Source: Paraescarpia echinospica (taxonomy: Eukaryota > Annelida > Polychaeta > Sabellida > Siboglinidae). Taken from it: a stretch of 64,000 nt of DNA. The stretch is taken from the NCBI GenBank assembly GCA_020002185.1, contig CM034536.1, positions 11,106,877 through 11,170,876 on the forward strand. Reading direction: 5' to 3'. The position numbers and the translations under genes are program-made. This document shows, piece after piece, positions 1 through 9,985 of the stretch. A model generated the notes under the pieces. That model searched no databases, was not told the DNA's origin, and was given only the letters and a program-made list of their open reading frames with translations. Position 1 is the first letter of the stretch, and every line of letters starts with the position of its first letter.

Positions 1-658
1 GACATTCCCCATTGTGGTTAATCTAGTTTTTTGTGTAGCTTGATATCAGACTAGCGTTTGTGAAGAATTTTAAAATGAAGAACATATATTTTGGGTAAGA
101 CCACGTTAATGATCCGTCCGCCATTGCCCTCCGAAAGGGTGCACTTGAAAATACTGTTTTGGTGCGATGCGTTGATTATTTTAGATCACTTTGACATGTT
201 GGACTCGTGAATACTTAATGTAATAATGCATCAGACAAGATAAAACTTCAAAAGGGAACGAGTTTTCACACGCGTAACTTAGGTGACTTTTTTGTAACTT
301 AAGTGACCGAGATGAAAGGATAACATATATTCCCGTTTGTGGTTGATCTAGTTATATGTGTTGCTTGATATCAATCTAGCTTTCGTGAAGGTTTGTAACA
401 TGCGTGACATCTATTTGGGATAAGAACACATTAAGGATTCGTTCGCCATTACCCTCCGAAAGATTGCACTTGAAAACACCGTTTTGGTTTGATGCGTGAA
501 TTCTTTTTAGATCACTACGACAAAGGACATATTGGTGTCATTAATGCTGAATGTAGTGCATTAGGCAAGATAAAACATTAAATGGGTAGAGTTTTCGCAC
601 GCGTAACTTACGTGGCATTTTCTCGTAACTTACGTGATGGAGATGAAAGGGTAACAGA
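1..658. repeat. Two-copy 325-bp tandem repeat
   Basis: Two diverged copies lie head to tail. GTGGTTAATCTAG at 14 is repeated as GTGGTTGATCTAG at 339, a period of 325. Both copies also contain a CATT(G/A)CCCTCCGAAAG block and end in paired CGTAACTTA motifs. No coding potential is visible. The array stops exactly where the Maverick TIR begins. Confidence 0.85.
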
Positions 659-905
659 AGTAGTATAGAGGTACTGTTCGGCCTCAAAATCCAACTTATA
701 AAAAAGAATTGAATGACCACTAAACGTTTTCGGGCACCTACTTATAAAAAAAGATCATAGGCTTTTTTTGACACTAATTAGTTTTGGGAACCTACTTATA
801 AAAAACGTGATTGATGACCCTTGTAATTTGATACTAATTGGACACCTACTTATAAAAAACGTGATTGATTACCCCGAGATGCCACCTAGCGGTGAGTACA
901 GAGAC
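659..905. repeat. Left terminal inverted repeat region of Maverick A
   Basis: The first 25 bases resemble the copy B TIR. The rest holds three to four spaced copies of ACTTATAAAAAA, two of them followed by CGTGATTGAT. That mirrors the CTTTTTATAAGTAG and GTGATTGATGG blocks of copy B. The partner TIR is lost, so the inner limit is approximate. 906-1317 shows no gene, only a TATA-like GAATATATAA near 980. Confidence 0.7.
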
Positions 906-1317
906 CCTTTTAGTTCGTCCCCTAGCGATCAACGCCGTACCTAGAGCGTGCTGACGTAAGCAATAATGCGTTTATCGCGCGAATATATAACCACGATAAA
1001 ACCACTGTGTGCAGATTTCCCCCGTCAGCCCTATGTGAATGGCCCACTGTACCCTATGTTGACAGCAGCGATAAGAGCTGCTGCTGCTCCAGTGGACTAT
1101 GACCCCTGCATGACAGCATAGCTGGCTAACGGTGAACGTTCTGGTGGAAAGATTAAAACGAAACTAATGCGTTGTGCGTTTAAATACATCTAGTCGTGGG
1201 ATTACAATGAAAACCAAATGCATAAATACACTAACGTTCAGTTGGTGATACTGTTCGTAGTAGGGTGTTTATGTAGTGGATACAGACACGTGAAAACGTG
1301 AGTAGTGACTGAAATAT

Positions 1318-1635
1318 TTATTGTGTGAAGTATCGGAGCATTCGTCCGCGACCAACGGGTCTCCTGGTATCGGGGGAGTTGAAGCCATCTCGTTGGTAAA
1401 ATTCAGTGGGTGGAATTGGTGTTTTCCACAGTCCATTGGGTTGTTTTACCAGGAACACTCTTGCGAGGTCGGGCGTGTCGTCATCATCAGAGTCGTGGTG
1501 GCTGCTAGGTGTCGGCGTGATGGAATGATTCGTAGGAGGCGTGATTGCGTGAATGGAAGGAGTGACCGTGCATGTCGGTTTAGATGATGATGTGGTGGTT
1601 GTAGGTAGTTGGATCGGTCTATGAAATAAAACCAC
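1318..1635 (-). CDS. Possible terminal exon of the left-end Maverick gene
   Basis: An open frame on the minus strand contains an acidic stretch (DSDDDD) and ends in RRPVGRGRMLRYFTQ. This resembles RRYAIGRGVVVHFFEP in the terminal exon of the spliced gene at the same place in copy B (44629-45987), and strand and position agree. The true 5' limit is probably a splice acceptor and is not resolved. Function is unknown. Confidence 0.4.
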   Translation of the reverse strand: MVLFHRPIQLPTTTTSSSKPTCTVTPSIHAITPPTNHSITPTPSSHHDSDDDDTPDLARVFLVKQPNGLWKTPIPPTEFYQRDGFNSPDTRRPVGRGRMLRYFTQ

Positions 1636-1649
1636 AATACATGTTTAAA

Positions 1650-2265
1650 CAAAGGGTGGTAAAATAAAATGAGAACCATGCATGCGTACTTACAATTGTT
1701 TAAATGATAAAATAAAACGAGAACCATGCATGCGTACTTACAATTGTATAAATGGTAAAATAAAATGAGAACTAAGCATGCAGACATACAACTGTTTAAA
1801 TGGTAAAATAAAACGAGAACTATGCATGCATGCGTACTTACAATTGTTTAAATGGTAAAATAAAATGAGACATGCATGTGTACTTACAATTGTTTAAACG
1901 GTAAAATTAAATGAGGCATGCATGCATGCATGAGTACTTACAATTGTTTAAATGGTGAAATAAAATGAGACATGCATGCATGCATGCGTACTTACAACTA
2001 TTTAAACGGTAAAATAAAATGAGACATGCATGCATGCGTACTTACAACAACTGTTTAAATAGTAAAAAATAAAATGAGAGACATGCATGCATGCACGTAC
2101 ACATGCATGCATGCATGCATGCATGCGTACTTACAATTGTTTAAATGGTAAAATAAAATGAGACATGCATGCATGCACGTACACATGCATGCATGCATGC
2201 GTACTTACAACTGTTTAAATAGTAAAATAAAACGAGAACCATGCATGCATGCTGCGTAAAAGCAG
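1650..2265. repeat. Roughly 60-bp minisatellite with GCAT expansions
   Basis: About ten units read GTACTTACAATTGTTTAAATGG followed by TAAAATAAAATGAGA and a variable run of GCAT repeats. On the minus strand every unit contains AATTGTAAGTACG, a good 5' splice donor. The array lies just upstream of the candidate minus-strand exon at 1318-1635. Confidence 0.9.
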
Positions 2266-2339
2266 ACTTACAGTTGTGTATGTGGCAACGTTGTTGTTGT
2301 TGGTGTGTCCATGGGTGGAAGTAGGAAACGATGAAATGT

Positions 2340-3245
2340 AGCGTCGATTGCGCGTGAGTTCATAAGTGTGTATGAAATGTGCGCACCGTCAAACAGCGGT
2401 GGCGCATGGCACTACGGCTTATCGTGATCGGAATGTGAACGGAGAACAAAGGATTTTTACAAACAATAAACGAAACGTTAAAAGCATGAAATTAAACGTT
2501 GTATACGATCACTGTGGGGTCAGGAAACATGAGGTGCAGTGATATTAGATAAATTCGCTGTAAAAGTCACATTTGACGATGGATGTACTGACGTGAACGC
2601 TAACTTTTTTCCTAAAACAAATTCCTCGGTAGACTAGGCAGAATGAGTTAAGTGCACATGCACGTAAATGTGACATCTGTTGCGTTTGACTTATCGCGAT
2701 TGGAATGTGAACGGAGAACAATGAATTTTCCAAAACAATAAACGAAACGTTAAAAGCATGAAAATAAACGTTGTATAGGTTCGGTGTGGAGTCAGGAAAC
2801 GTGAGGTGCAGTGATATTAGAGAAATTCGATGTAAAGAGAGATTTAACGGTGAATGTACTGACGTGACCGGAAACTTTTTTCCGAAAACAAAATGCCTGG
2901 GATGTATGAAGTATGCATGCTGATAATTGAGTAAGATAATGGTATTAGTGTGAAGTGCGCATGCGCGTTATGTTGTAGACAATGACATTTCAAAAACAAT
3001 AAACGACCAGTTAAAAGCATGAAAGTAACGGTTGTACACGATGAGTTTGGGCTCTGGAAACGTGAGGTGTAATAATATTAGAGAAATTCGGTGTAAAAGG
3101 CACATTTGACGATGGATGTACTGACTTGACCGCTAACTTTTTTCCTAAAACAAATTCCTCGGTATCGACGTCGTTTGCGTTAAGTACGCATGCGCGAGAT
3201 TTGTAAGATAACTGTAGACTGTTAAGTGCGCATGCGCGTTATTTG
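2340..3245. repeat. Three tandem units of about 265 bp upstream of the RPA-like gene
   Basis: The anchor AATAAACGAAACGTTAAAAG (or a close variant) recurs near 2464, 2737 and 2996. Each unit also contains a GTCAGGAAAC block and an AACTTTTTTCC block and closes with a GCATGC palindrome. The repeats occupy the intergenic control region between divergent genes, so they probably serve as regulatory modules; that role is inference. Confidence 0.85.
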
Positions 3246-3258
3246 GAAAAGTATAAAA
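2954..3258 (+). promoter_or_regulatory. TATA promoter with NRF-1-like palindromes
   Basis: TATAAAA lies at 3252-3258, about 100 bp before the ATG at 3355. TGCGCATGCGCG at 3227-3238 sits 13 bp upstream of the TATA box. Copies at about 2956-2967 and 3185-3196 are near identical. This palindrome matches the known NRF-1 consensus YGCGCAYGCGCR. Actual NRF-1 use is inference. Confidence 0.6.
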
Positions 3259-3354
3259 CGGTTGAGAAAATGCTATATTGTATGTCGCCGGAGTTCTAAC
3301 GTGTATTCTTTCTGCAGCAGCAGCAGCAAGCAGCAGACGTTCTTCCGCGAAAAC

Positions 3355-4110
3355 ATGGCAGATGAAAATCAACAAAAAAAGACGAAGGCACCGCGCAAGC
3401 AGTCACTGAAGGCGGCCAGTGGTCAACAGCAGCAGCAACCTTCGCCGGTGGTTGCAGCCGTGTCAACGGGGGCGACACCTGTTAAGCGGCCCGTGGTGCT
3501 CATTGCGCCCCCGTTGACTGCTACTGTCGGGCGAAAGCGAAGCGCTGAAGAGGCGTCCTTGGGCACCGTCGAGACGGCTGAGGGACACCCACCCCTGACG
3601 CGGAGCGCATCATTGGAGCGTGAATGCGAATCGTCGGCGTCGACGCGCGCCACATTGGTGAGTCTGAGGCACCTGAAGTGTGCTTTCAACGGTGTGTATA
3701 AACTTTCGTTGCCCGGTATGATCGACGCTGTGTCGTACAAAGAGGTTGGCGCCTATTTGGGATGTTCCCGTTGTCGCCGGAAATTGCAGAAAAACAAAGG
3801 CGGGGAACTGATATGCCGAACGCACCGTGGAGTGACGGTGCCGAAATATTACTTCGCGTTGCGTGTGATGGTGAAGGACGGCGAGGAGGAGGAAGACGAG
3901 CTTTGGCTTACGTTGTTTGACAGCCAAATGTCTAATCTCGTCGAGTACACGGCCGAGTACTTTGTGGAGTTGAACGAGGAGGAACTCCGCGATACTGTGC
4001 TTGAGTTAACCGGCACTAAAGTGGAGATCAGTGTGCGTAAGACGACATGGAACGGGGAGCCCTCGTATACCGTGCGCACACTGAAGAGATTCGACGACGA
4101 TGACGACTAA
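3355..4110 (+). CDS. RPA-like single-stranded DNA-binding protein, Maverick A
   Basis: A 251-aa ORF starting at the first ATG after the TATA box. Residues 1-101 are low complexity (Gln, Lys, Pro, Ser). The rest resembles the zinc-ribbon OB-fold of the RPA large subunit (DBD-C): YLGCSRCRRK and CRTH as zinc ligands near 137-155, then KYYFALRVMVKD and LWLTLFDSQMSNLV as OB strands. The tail is very acidic (FDDDDD). A role in coating ssDNA during protein-primed replication is inferred. A strong donor, TTG|GTGAGT, sits at 3658 in phase 0 just before the OB domain and may remove this domain in spliced products. A homologue occupies the same place in copy B. Confidence 0.75.
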   Translation: MADENQQKKTKAPRKQSLKAASGQQQQQPSPVVAAVSTGATPVKRPVVLIAPPLTATVGRKRSAEEASLGTVETAEGHPPLTRSASLERECESSASTRATLVSLRHLKCAFNGVYKLSLPGMIDAVSYKEVGAYLGCSRCRRKLQKNKGGELICRTHRGVTVPKYYFALRVMVKDGEEEEDELWLTLFDSQMSNLVEYTAEYFVELNEEELRDTVLELTGTKVEISVRKTTWNGEPSYTVRTLKRFDDDDD

Positions 4111-4128
4111 TGTGTTGTTGTGTTGTAG

Positions 4129-4308
4129 GAAGGATGGCCGATACTGGTAGATTTATTGACACACGCGAACGTGCAACAACGAATGAAAGAGCGTCGTAGT
4201 CGTGAAATAACCGAGGAGGCTTTTCGACTATTAGCCGAGACGGCCGAACAATACATAAGGGCGTTTTTGTTAGCTTACGAAGCAAACTTATTTTGTAGTA
4301 TTCCGTAA
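4129..4308 (+). CDS. Alternative terminal exon 1, 59 aa, Maverick A
   Basis: The exon opens directly after TGTTGTAG at 4121-4128, eighteen bases past the stop of the RPA-like ORF. It reads in phase 0 from GAA to TAA. The product is helical and charged (QQRMKERRSREITEEAF) with no ATG at its start, so it must be joined to an upstream exon. The phase-0 donor at 3658 fits. No family was recognised and copy B has no counterpart. Confidence 0.55.
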   Translation, partial: EGWPILVDLLTHANVQQRMKERRSREITEEAFRLLAETAEQYIRAFLLAYEANLFCSIP

Positions 4309-4334
4309 CTAACACTTGTGATTATATGCTGTAG

Positions 4335-4487
4335 GAAGTGCGCCGCGTACTGGAAAATATGCTTGCAAACAACGAAAGGATCCGTGCTCAGTACGACGAG
4401 GTTGCCACGTTCGTAAGAACGTTGTTGGAACGCGAAGTGAAGGGGTCGATAAAGAAGGAGGAAGAGATCAAGAAGGAGGTGGACTAA
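4335..4487 (+). CDS. Alternative terminal exon 2, 50 aa, Maverick A
   Basis: The exon follows TATATGCTGTAG with phase 0 and ends at TAA 4485-4487. The product is a helical, coiled-coil-like segment ending in a Lys/Glu-rich tail (IKKEEEIKKEVD). It has no start codon of its own at the boundary. Its spacing after the previous stop (26 nt) repeats the stop-then-acceptor layout of the region. Confidence 0.55.
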   Translation, partial: EVRRVLENMLANNERIRAQYDEVATFVRTLLEREVKGSIKKEEEIKKEVD

Positions 4488-4513
4488 TCATAATAATAAT
4501 AATGTGTTTGTAG

Positions 4514-4594
4514 GAGGCGCTGATGCAACACACCAGACGTGAGTGTATGTGCGACTTCCTACACGCGTTCCTGACGGTGATTCGTAAAGAGTAG
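4514..4594 (+). CDS. Alternative terminal exon 3, 26 aa, Maverick A
   Basis: A very short open frame after AATGTGTTTGTAG, phase 0, from GAG to TAG. It includes two Cys and two His (HTRRECMCDFLH). It could be a real short C-terminal tail or a decayed exon. The conserved acceptor, phase and stop-to-acceptor spacing support it; its length argues for caution. Confidence 0.4.
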   Translation, partial: EALMQHTRRECMCDFLHAFLTVIRKE

Positions 4595-4612
4595 AAATGC
4601 TTTGTGCTGTAG

Positions 4613-5289
4613 GGTGGAAGCGGAGTGCGTGACGCCCACGTATTGGACGCGATCATCGAGGAGGCGCTGGGCGGATCGAATGCGACCCGAATGCGTCCTG
4701 CTCCACCGACGTATAACGAAAGCGTGTACACGCCGCTGGGGACGATGGGACCGACGTGCGCTCCGTGCTGGAGCATATCGGAGGAGGTAGAGTCCCAACG
4801 TCAAATCGTGGTGCCGAGCAGGGCCCAGTTGGTCTGCCGTTATGAACGGCTGGCAATGGACCTCGTCGCCGAGACCCTCGGCGAAATGATTCTGGAGAGG
4901 GCGCGGGATCATTGCGGGGTATGTGAGCCGAATGAAGGCTGTCCATATGTACACATGCCCGGCTATCGTGCGGGACGGCCAAACCGTGTATACATGCAAC
5001 GTTTCGACAACACGGGCTGTATCGTAACGCGATATTTCAACAGCGTCATGGAAACGTTCCTGCGTCGATCGCTTATTCCCTGTTTCACGCGACTCGTGCA
5101 AATTCTACACGAAACTAGGTGTCAACTTCCGGTGGTCAGCAGCCGCAAACGGGTCGTGCGGGAAAGTTGTATTTGGTGCAGTTTGTGTCGGACTGGTTGT
5201 TAGGAACGAACTGGCGCGATTACATGAACCGTGTGCAGCTGGAGTCGGCCGTGCACACGTACGTGCAGCGCCGGAGCGGACTGGAATGA
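4613..5289 (+). CDS. Alternative terminal exon 4, Cys-rich protein, Maverick A, frameshifted
   Basis: The exon opens after TGTGCTGTAG in phase 0. Homology with 47195-48061 of copy B is clear: CGVCEPNEGCPYVH against CGECPPEEGCPFVH, a possible zinc site (C-x2-C-x5-C-x3-H). The frame is open to 5203, but the homologous C-terminal part (SDWLLGTNWRDYMNRVQLES) continues in another frame to TGA at 5287-5289. A one- or two-base indel near 5160 has therefore broken the gene. AATAAA follows at 5304. Function is unknown; the position suggests an early regulatory or replication partner. Confidence 0.65.
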
Positions 5290-5783
5290 AGAACGAACAA
5301 TAGAATAAAGAACACTGCTTGTTTTGCTAATATTTGCTTGCTATTGAAACAAAGGCTTCAACGCTGTGTTTGAATGTTGTAAGCTACTGAATAAAACGTT
5401 GAAAATGTACTTTCCGTTTCCGAGTTACATTACCCACAACAAGTCACCGCTAGGGTTACGTACAACATTCCGAGATAGTTATACAAATTACCGCTAGTCC
5501 ACAACTCGTTACCGCAAACACATTCCTTCCACTATCGTTCCGAGTTACCCACCGTTAGGGTTACCTAAAGCATTCCGGGTTAGTTATAAAAATTACCGCT
5601 AGTTTGCAACCACCACTCGTTACCGCAAAAAAAAACACATTCCTTCCACCACCGTTCCGAGTTACCCGCATTACCTAAAACCACATTCATCCCCCTAGGG
5701 TGTACTTACCACCACCACCACCACCACCGTCACCACCACTGTTATAAATAGCGGTGCTTGAAAAAATATCAGCACATTAGAGA
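5290..5783 (+). promoter_or_regulatory. polB promoter region with 130-bp repeats and TATA box, Maverick A
   Basis: AATAAA signals at 5304 and near 5390 end the upstream gene. Two to three imperfect repeats of about 130 bp follow, built from TTCCGAGTTAC, TTACCGCTAG and ACTCGTTACCGC. Next come a (CCA)n run and TATAAATA at 5743-5750, 34 bp upstream of the polymerase ATG. Confidence 0.6.
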
Positions 5784-8700
5784 ATGCCACCACCACTACC
5801 TACTAGATCGCAATGTCCGAAATGCGGGGGCTATTTCGCGAAACAATCGACGTTAGAACGACACGTAAAGAGTTCGTAAAAATGCGGCAACGACGCGCTA
5901 TGCGTAAAACGTCGAGAGTGCCCAAAATGTGCCGCAATGTACACTACGCGCCGCGCTATGCTACAACACCTGAAGCTGCGGTGTGGCCGTCAGACGTCGC
6001 CACCTCCTGGTAGTAGTAATGAATCAGTGGTGGAGGCGGCAGCCGCTAGGGCGCCGTCACCCGACGATCTACAGCGTATCGTGGACGAACACCGGCGTAG
6101 CATAGAGACGTCGGTAGCGCGCGGTGCCGTGCAGTCGCGTTACAACTATCGCATGACCGCGTGTACGAGTACGCGGGTGCTCGAACCGCGTCTGAGGGAA
6201 ATATTTCGCGAACAAAAGAATGCGTTTAAAATTAACGTAAGCTACGGTTTCGTATTACGCCACAAGGTGTCGGGTCGGTACCGATATTTTCATTCTTCCT
6301 GTAACTGTTGCGGTCGCCTCCTCGAAACACCCGCCCTAGTTACCGATAGCCGTTCGTTCGAACGATTCCTCGACGCCGTGCGCACGACCGACGTACTGCA
6401 GTACGCAATCGCGCAGCGTCCCGACTCGGGGTGGATCGTCGAGCTCGTAACGAACGCCACCTACTTCGTGAACGCCATCATCAATCATCCTATCGGCTGC
6501 GTTGGCGTGACGCTTCCCGCCTACGTGCGCTTCAACAGGGCCATCGTGTCGTTGACGAAAGATCATCGAGGTACGTCCTACGACGACCATCTATGCCTCT
6601 TCCGATGCATCTGCCTCCACCTGCAAGGTCACCGACGAGGCGAATGTGGCCGCCACATCGGTACGAACCGTTTAACGAAAGTCGCTAAACGACTGCACGC
6701 GCAGTATTGTTGCGCCACGCGCACGTCGGCCTCGAACGGTGTGCGCCTGAACGAACTGGATCGCGTGGAGACGGTTTTCGCCATCTACGTCGTCGTCTAT
6801 CGACTGACGAATGACGTCGCCGAACTAGTCCGTCGATCGCGCGAAACGCACCCCACGACCCTGAACGTCAACCTGTACGAGACTCACTTCTCGTACATAT
6901 GCGATCCGCGCGCGTACACGAAAACGTACAAGTGCGGAAAATGTGGCAACTCCCTCTGGCGGGACGTGTGCCATTTTCGACGTCACGAAGCGACGTGGGA
7001 AGGTGGCGTTCGTCACGTGTTCCCCGGCGGTATCTACCGACCGTCGCCGTCCGTATTCGAGCGGCTCGACGACGAAGGCGTCGACGTCGACGACGACGAC
7101 CTGCGCTACTACCCGTACCGCGCGACGTTCGATTTCGAATGTTATTTCGCCAATAACGATCTTCCGACGGATACCGACAAATGCCGGTGGATCGCGCGAC
7201 ACGAAATGCTCAGCGTGAGCGTCGCGTCGAACGTGCCCGGCCACGAAGCGGCGCGGTGTTACGTCACGACCGGCGATTCGACGGAACTCGCGCGTCGCCT
7301 TATCGACGACCTGGAAGAGGCGAGCGCGGCAGCGTGCGCAATTCTACGTCCCCGCTACGACGCGACCTTCGAAGCGCAACGACGACGACGACGCCGCAAC
7401 GACGACGACGACGCCGACGCGTCACCGTACGCCACTCACGCCGACCGCCTGTGGACGCACCTTCGTCAAATGCCCGTATTGGGATTCAATTCGGGTAAGT
7501 ACGATCTCAATGTCGTCAAGAAGTACTTGACCCCCCTGCTCATAACCGGCGACGCGCAGGACACGTCGTCGGCGTTTACCATTAAACGTCAGAACAATTA
7601 CATGTGCCTGTCGACGACGACGTTGAAGTTCCTGGACATAACGAATTACCTCGCGCCCGGCGTTAGCTACCATCGCTTTCTGAAAGCGTACGGTTGCTCG
7701 GCAACGAAGGGCTACTTTCCGTACGAACATATCGACGCGTTGACGCGTCTGGACGAAACCGCCCTGCCGTCGCTCGAAGCTTTCTACAGCCACCTGAAAC
7801 GCGAGGGAATCTCCGCGGAGGCGTATGAGATTTGCGCGACGGCGTGGCGTGACGAGGGCATGACGTCGATGCGCGATTTTCTGGTGTGGTATAACAATCG
7901 AGACGTGGCGCCGTTTCTCGAGGCCGTCGATCGCCAGTTCGACTTCTATCGGCGCCGACGTATCGACATGTTCAAGGACGCCATCAGCGTACCGGGGTTG
8001 ACGTTGTTGTATCTGTTCAACGACCTGCCGACGTCGATCCATTTCTCGCTGTTCAACGAGCCGAACAAAGATCTGCACCGTCTGCTGCAGGCGCAGATCG
8101 TCGGCGGCCCGTCGATCATCTTCGCGCGCCACCACGAGGCCGGCGTGACGACGATTCGAGGCGGTGACGCGCCGTGTCGTTCGATAGTCGGCTTTGACGC
8201 AAACGACCTCTATCTATGGGCGATAATGCAGGAGATGCCGACGGGCTGGTACACGCGCCGGCGCGCGGAGAACGCCTTTCGAGCGGAACGCGTGCACCGC
8301 TACGGTCGTATGGCCGTGGAGTGGTTGACGTGGATGGAGGCGCAAACCGGCGCGCGTATACGTCACCAGTTGAACGGACGCGAGAAGCGCATCGGAAAGC
8401 ACCGAGTCGACGGCTGGTGTGCCACCACGCGAACGGCGTATCAATTTCACCGCTGCTATTTTCACGGCTGCCCGACGTGCCAGGCGCACGTGACGACGAA
8501 CGCCGTCAACGGTCAACCGATGACGACGCTGTACGCCGCGACGATCGCCGTGACCACCTACCTGCGCCGTTTCGTCGACGACGTAGTCGAAATGTGGGAG
8601 TGCCAGTGGCACGCCGTGCGACCGCCGGCGGCGCCGACGCCGCCCGACGCGTCACGATGGCAACCACCGAACACCATTACGCACTCGACGATACTGGAGG

Positions 8701-9929
8701 CGGTGCGCGACTGCTCTCTGTTCGGCCTCGTGCAGTGCGATATCGCCGTGCCGGAAGCGCTGCTTGACAAGTTCGCCGAAATGCAGCCCGTGTTCAAAAA
8801 CGTCGATATCGTGCGCGACGATCTCAGCCCGTTGATGCGCGACTACGCCGAGTCGCACGATCTCCTCACCCGACCTCAACGGACGCTCGTCGGTAGCTAC
8901 TTCGGCGCCGAGATCGTGCTCGCGACGCCCCTCCTACGCTGGTATCTGGCGCACGGTCTCGTCGTCGAGCGCGTCTACCAGATCGTCGAGTACACGCCGA
9001 TCGCGTGCTTTCGCCGCTTCGGCGACACGGTCTCGACGGCGCGACGCGAGGGCGATATCGATCCCGACAAATCGATCATCGCCGATACCTTTAAACTTCT
9101 CGGCAACAGTTCCTACGGGAAACCGATTACGCGCGTCGATCGGTACCGGGAAATCAAGTACGCCACGCCGGTCGGCGCGTCGATGCTCGTCAACAACCGT
9201 CGCTTCCGGCAACTCGACGTCTTCTTCGACGACGCTCTGTACGAGGTGGCGCAGAATAAGCGCAAAGTCGTCTACGGCCTGCCGATACATATCGGCTATT
9301 TCGTCTTGCAGTACGCAAAATTGAGAATGCTGTAATTTTATTTCGATTTCTTCGACGCCTACATCCCCCGTCCGCTCTACCAGTACTGCGCTATGGACAC
9401 GGACTCGGCGTACATCGCCCTCGCCGGACGGGACGTCGACGCGCTCGTACCGGAAGAACATCGTGAACACTACTTCCGGAATCGATCGCTCTGGTTTCCG
9501 GCCGAATGCTGCGACGCGCACGTGGACGCCTACGTACGACGGCGCGTCGCCGGACTAGCGTGGGAGGACGTGCCGTCCTGCTGCACGCGCCGACGCCTTT
9601 TCGATCGTCGAACGCCGGGTCTCTTCAAAGAAGAGTGGCGCGGCGACGGAATCGTGGCGCTGTGCAGCAAGACCTACTACTGCTTCGGCGGCGACAACGG
9701 TCCGAAGTACAGCACGAAGGGACTGAGCAAGCGACAGAACGACATCGACGAGCACACCTTCCTCGCCGTACTGCGCGACCGTCGCAACGGCGTCGGCTGG
9801 AACCGCGGTTTCCAGGTGAAAGATTCGTCCATGTTGACGTACGTTCAAGATCGCGCGGCGTTGAGCTACTTCTACGCTAAACGCCGCGTGCTCGACGACG
9901 GCGTCACCACGGCGCCGATACTCGTCTAA
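5784..9929 (+). pseudogene. polB: Protein-primed family B DNA polymerase, Maverick A, two nonsense codons
   Basis: One continuous frame of 1382 codons starts at ATG 5784. An N-terminal pair of C2H2-type fingers (CPKCGGYF and CPKCAAMY) covers residues 11-60. Then come exonuclease motifs DFECYF (about 449) and FNSGKYDLN (about 567), motif A FDANDLYLW (about 804), motif B LLGNSSYGK (about 1104), motif C DTDSAY (about 1205) and the thumb motif KTYYCFG with KGLSKRQND. This matches polymerases of Polintons that replicate with a terminal protein primer. TAA at 5877-5879 interrupts the linker between the fingers. TAA at 9333-9335 replaces a Glu codon conserved in copy B, shortly before motif C. Either stop abolishes the full enzyme unless read through. 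Confidence 0.93.
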
Positions 9930-9985
9930 CTCGTACAACTCGTCTAACTCGTCGTCTAACCTAAGGAATACCCCACCACTCCCCT
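9930..9985. other. Convergent-gene spacer with GTAT repeat
   Basis: A short spacer lies between the polymerase stop and the 3' end of the minus-strand protease frame. It holds CTCGTCTAACTCGTC repeats and a CCCCTCTAGGGG imperfect palindrome, followed by a (GTAT)n run from about 10002. In copy B the same site has three CCCCTAGGGG palindromes. A minus-strand AATAAA lies at 10079-10084. Confidence 0.5.

Noticed and set aside
4111..4620. Polycistronic operon resolved by spliced-leader trans-splicing
   Set aside because: Short gaps ending in TGTAG would fit, but downstream segments lack start codons at their 5' ends and share phase 0 with a cis donor at 3658. Cis alternative splicing explains more. 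It was not excluded experimentally.
6336..8135. Long minus-strand ORFs across polB
   Set aside because: GC-rich codon bias of the polymerase keeps the opposite strand open; no recognisable domain.
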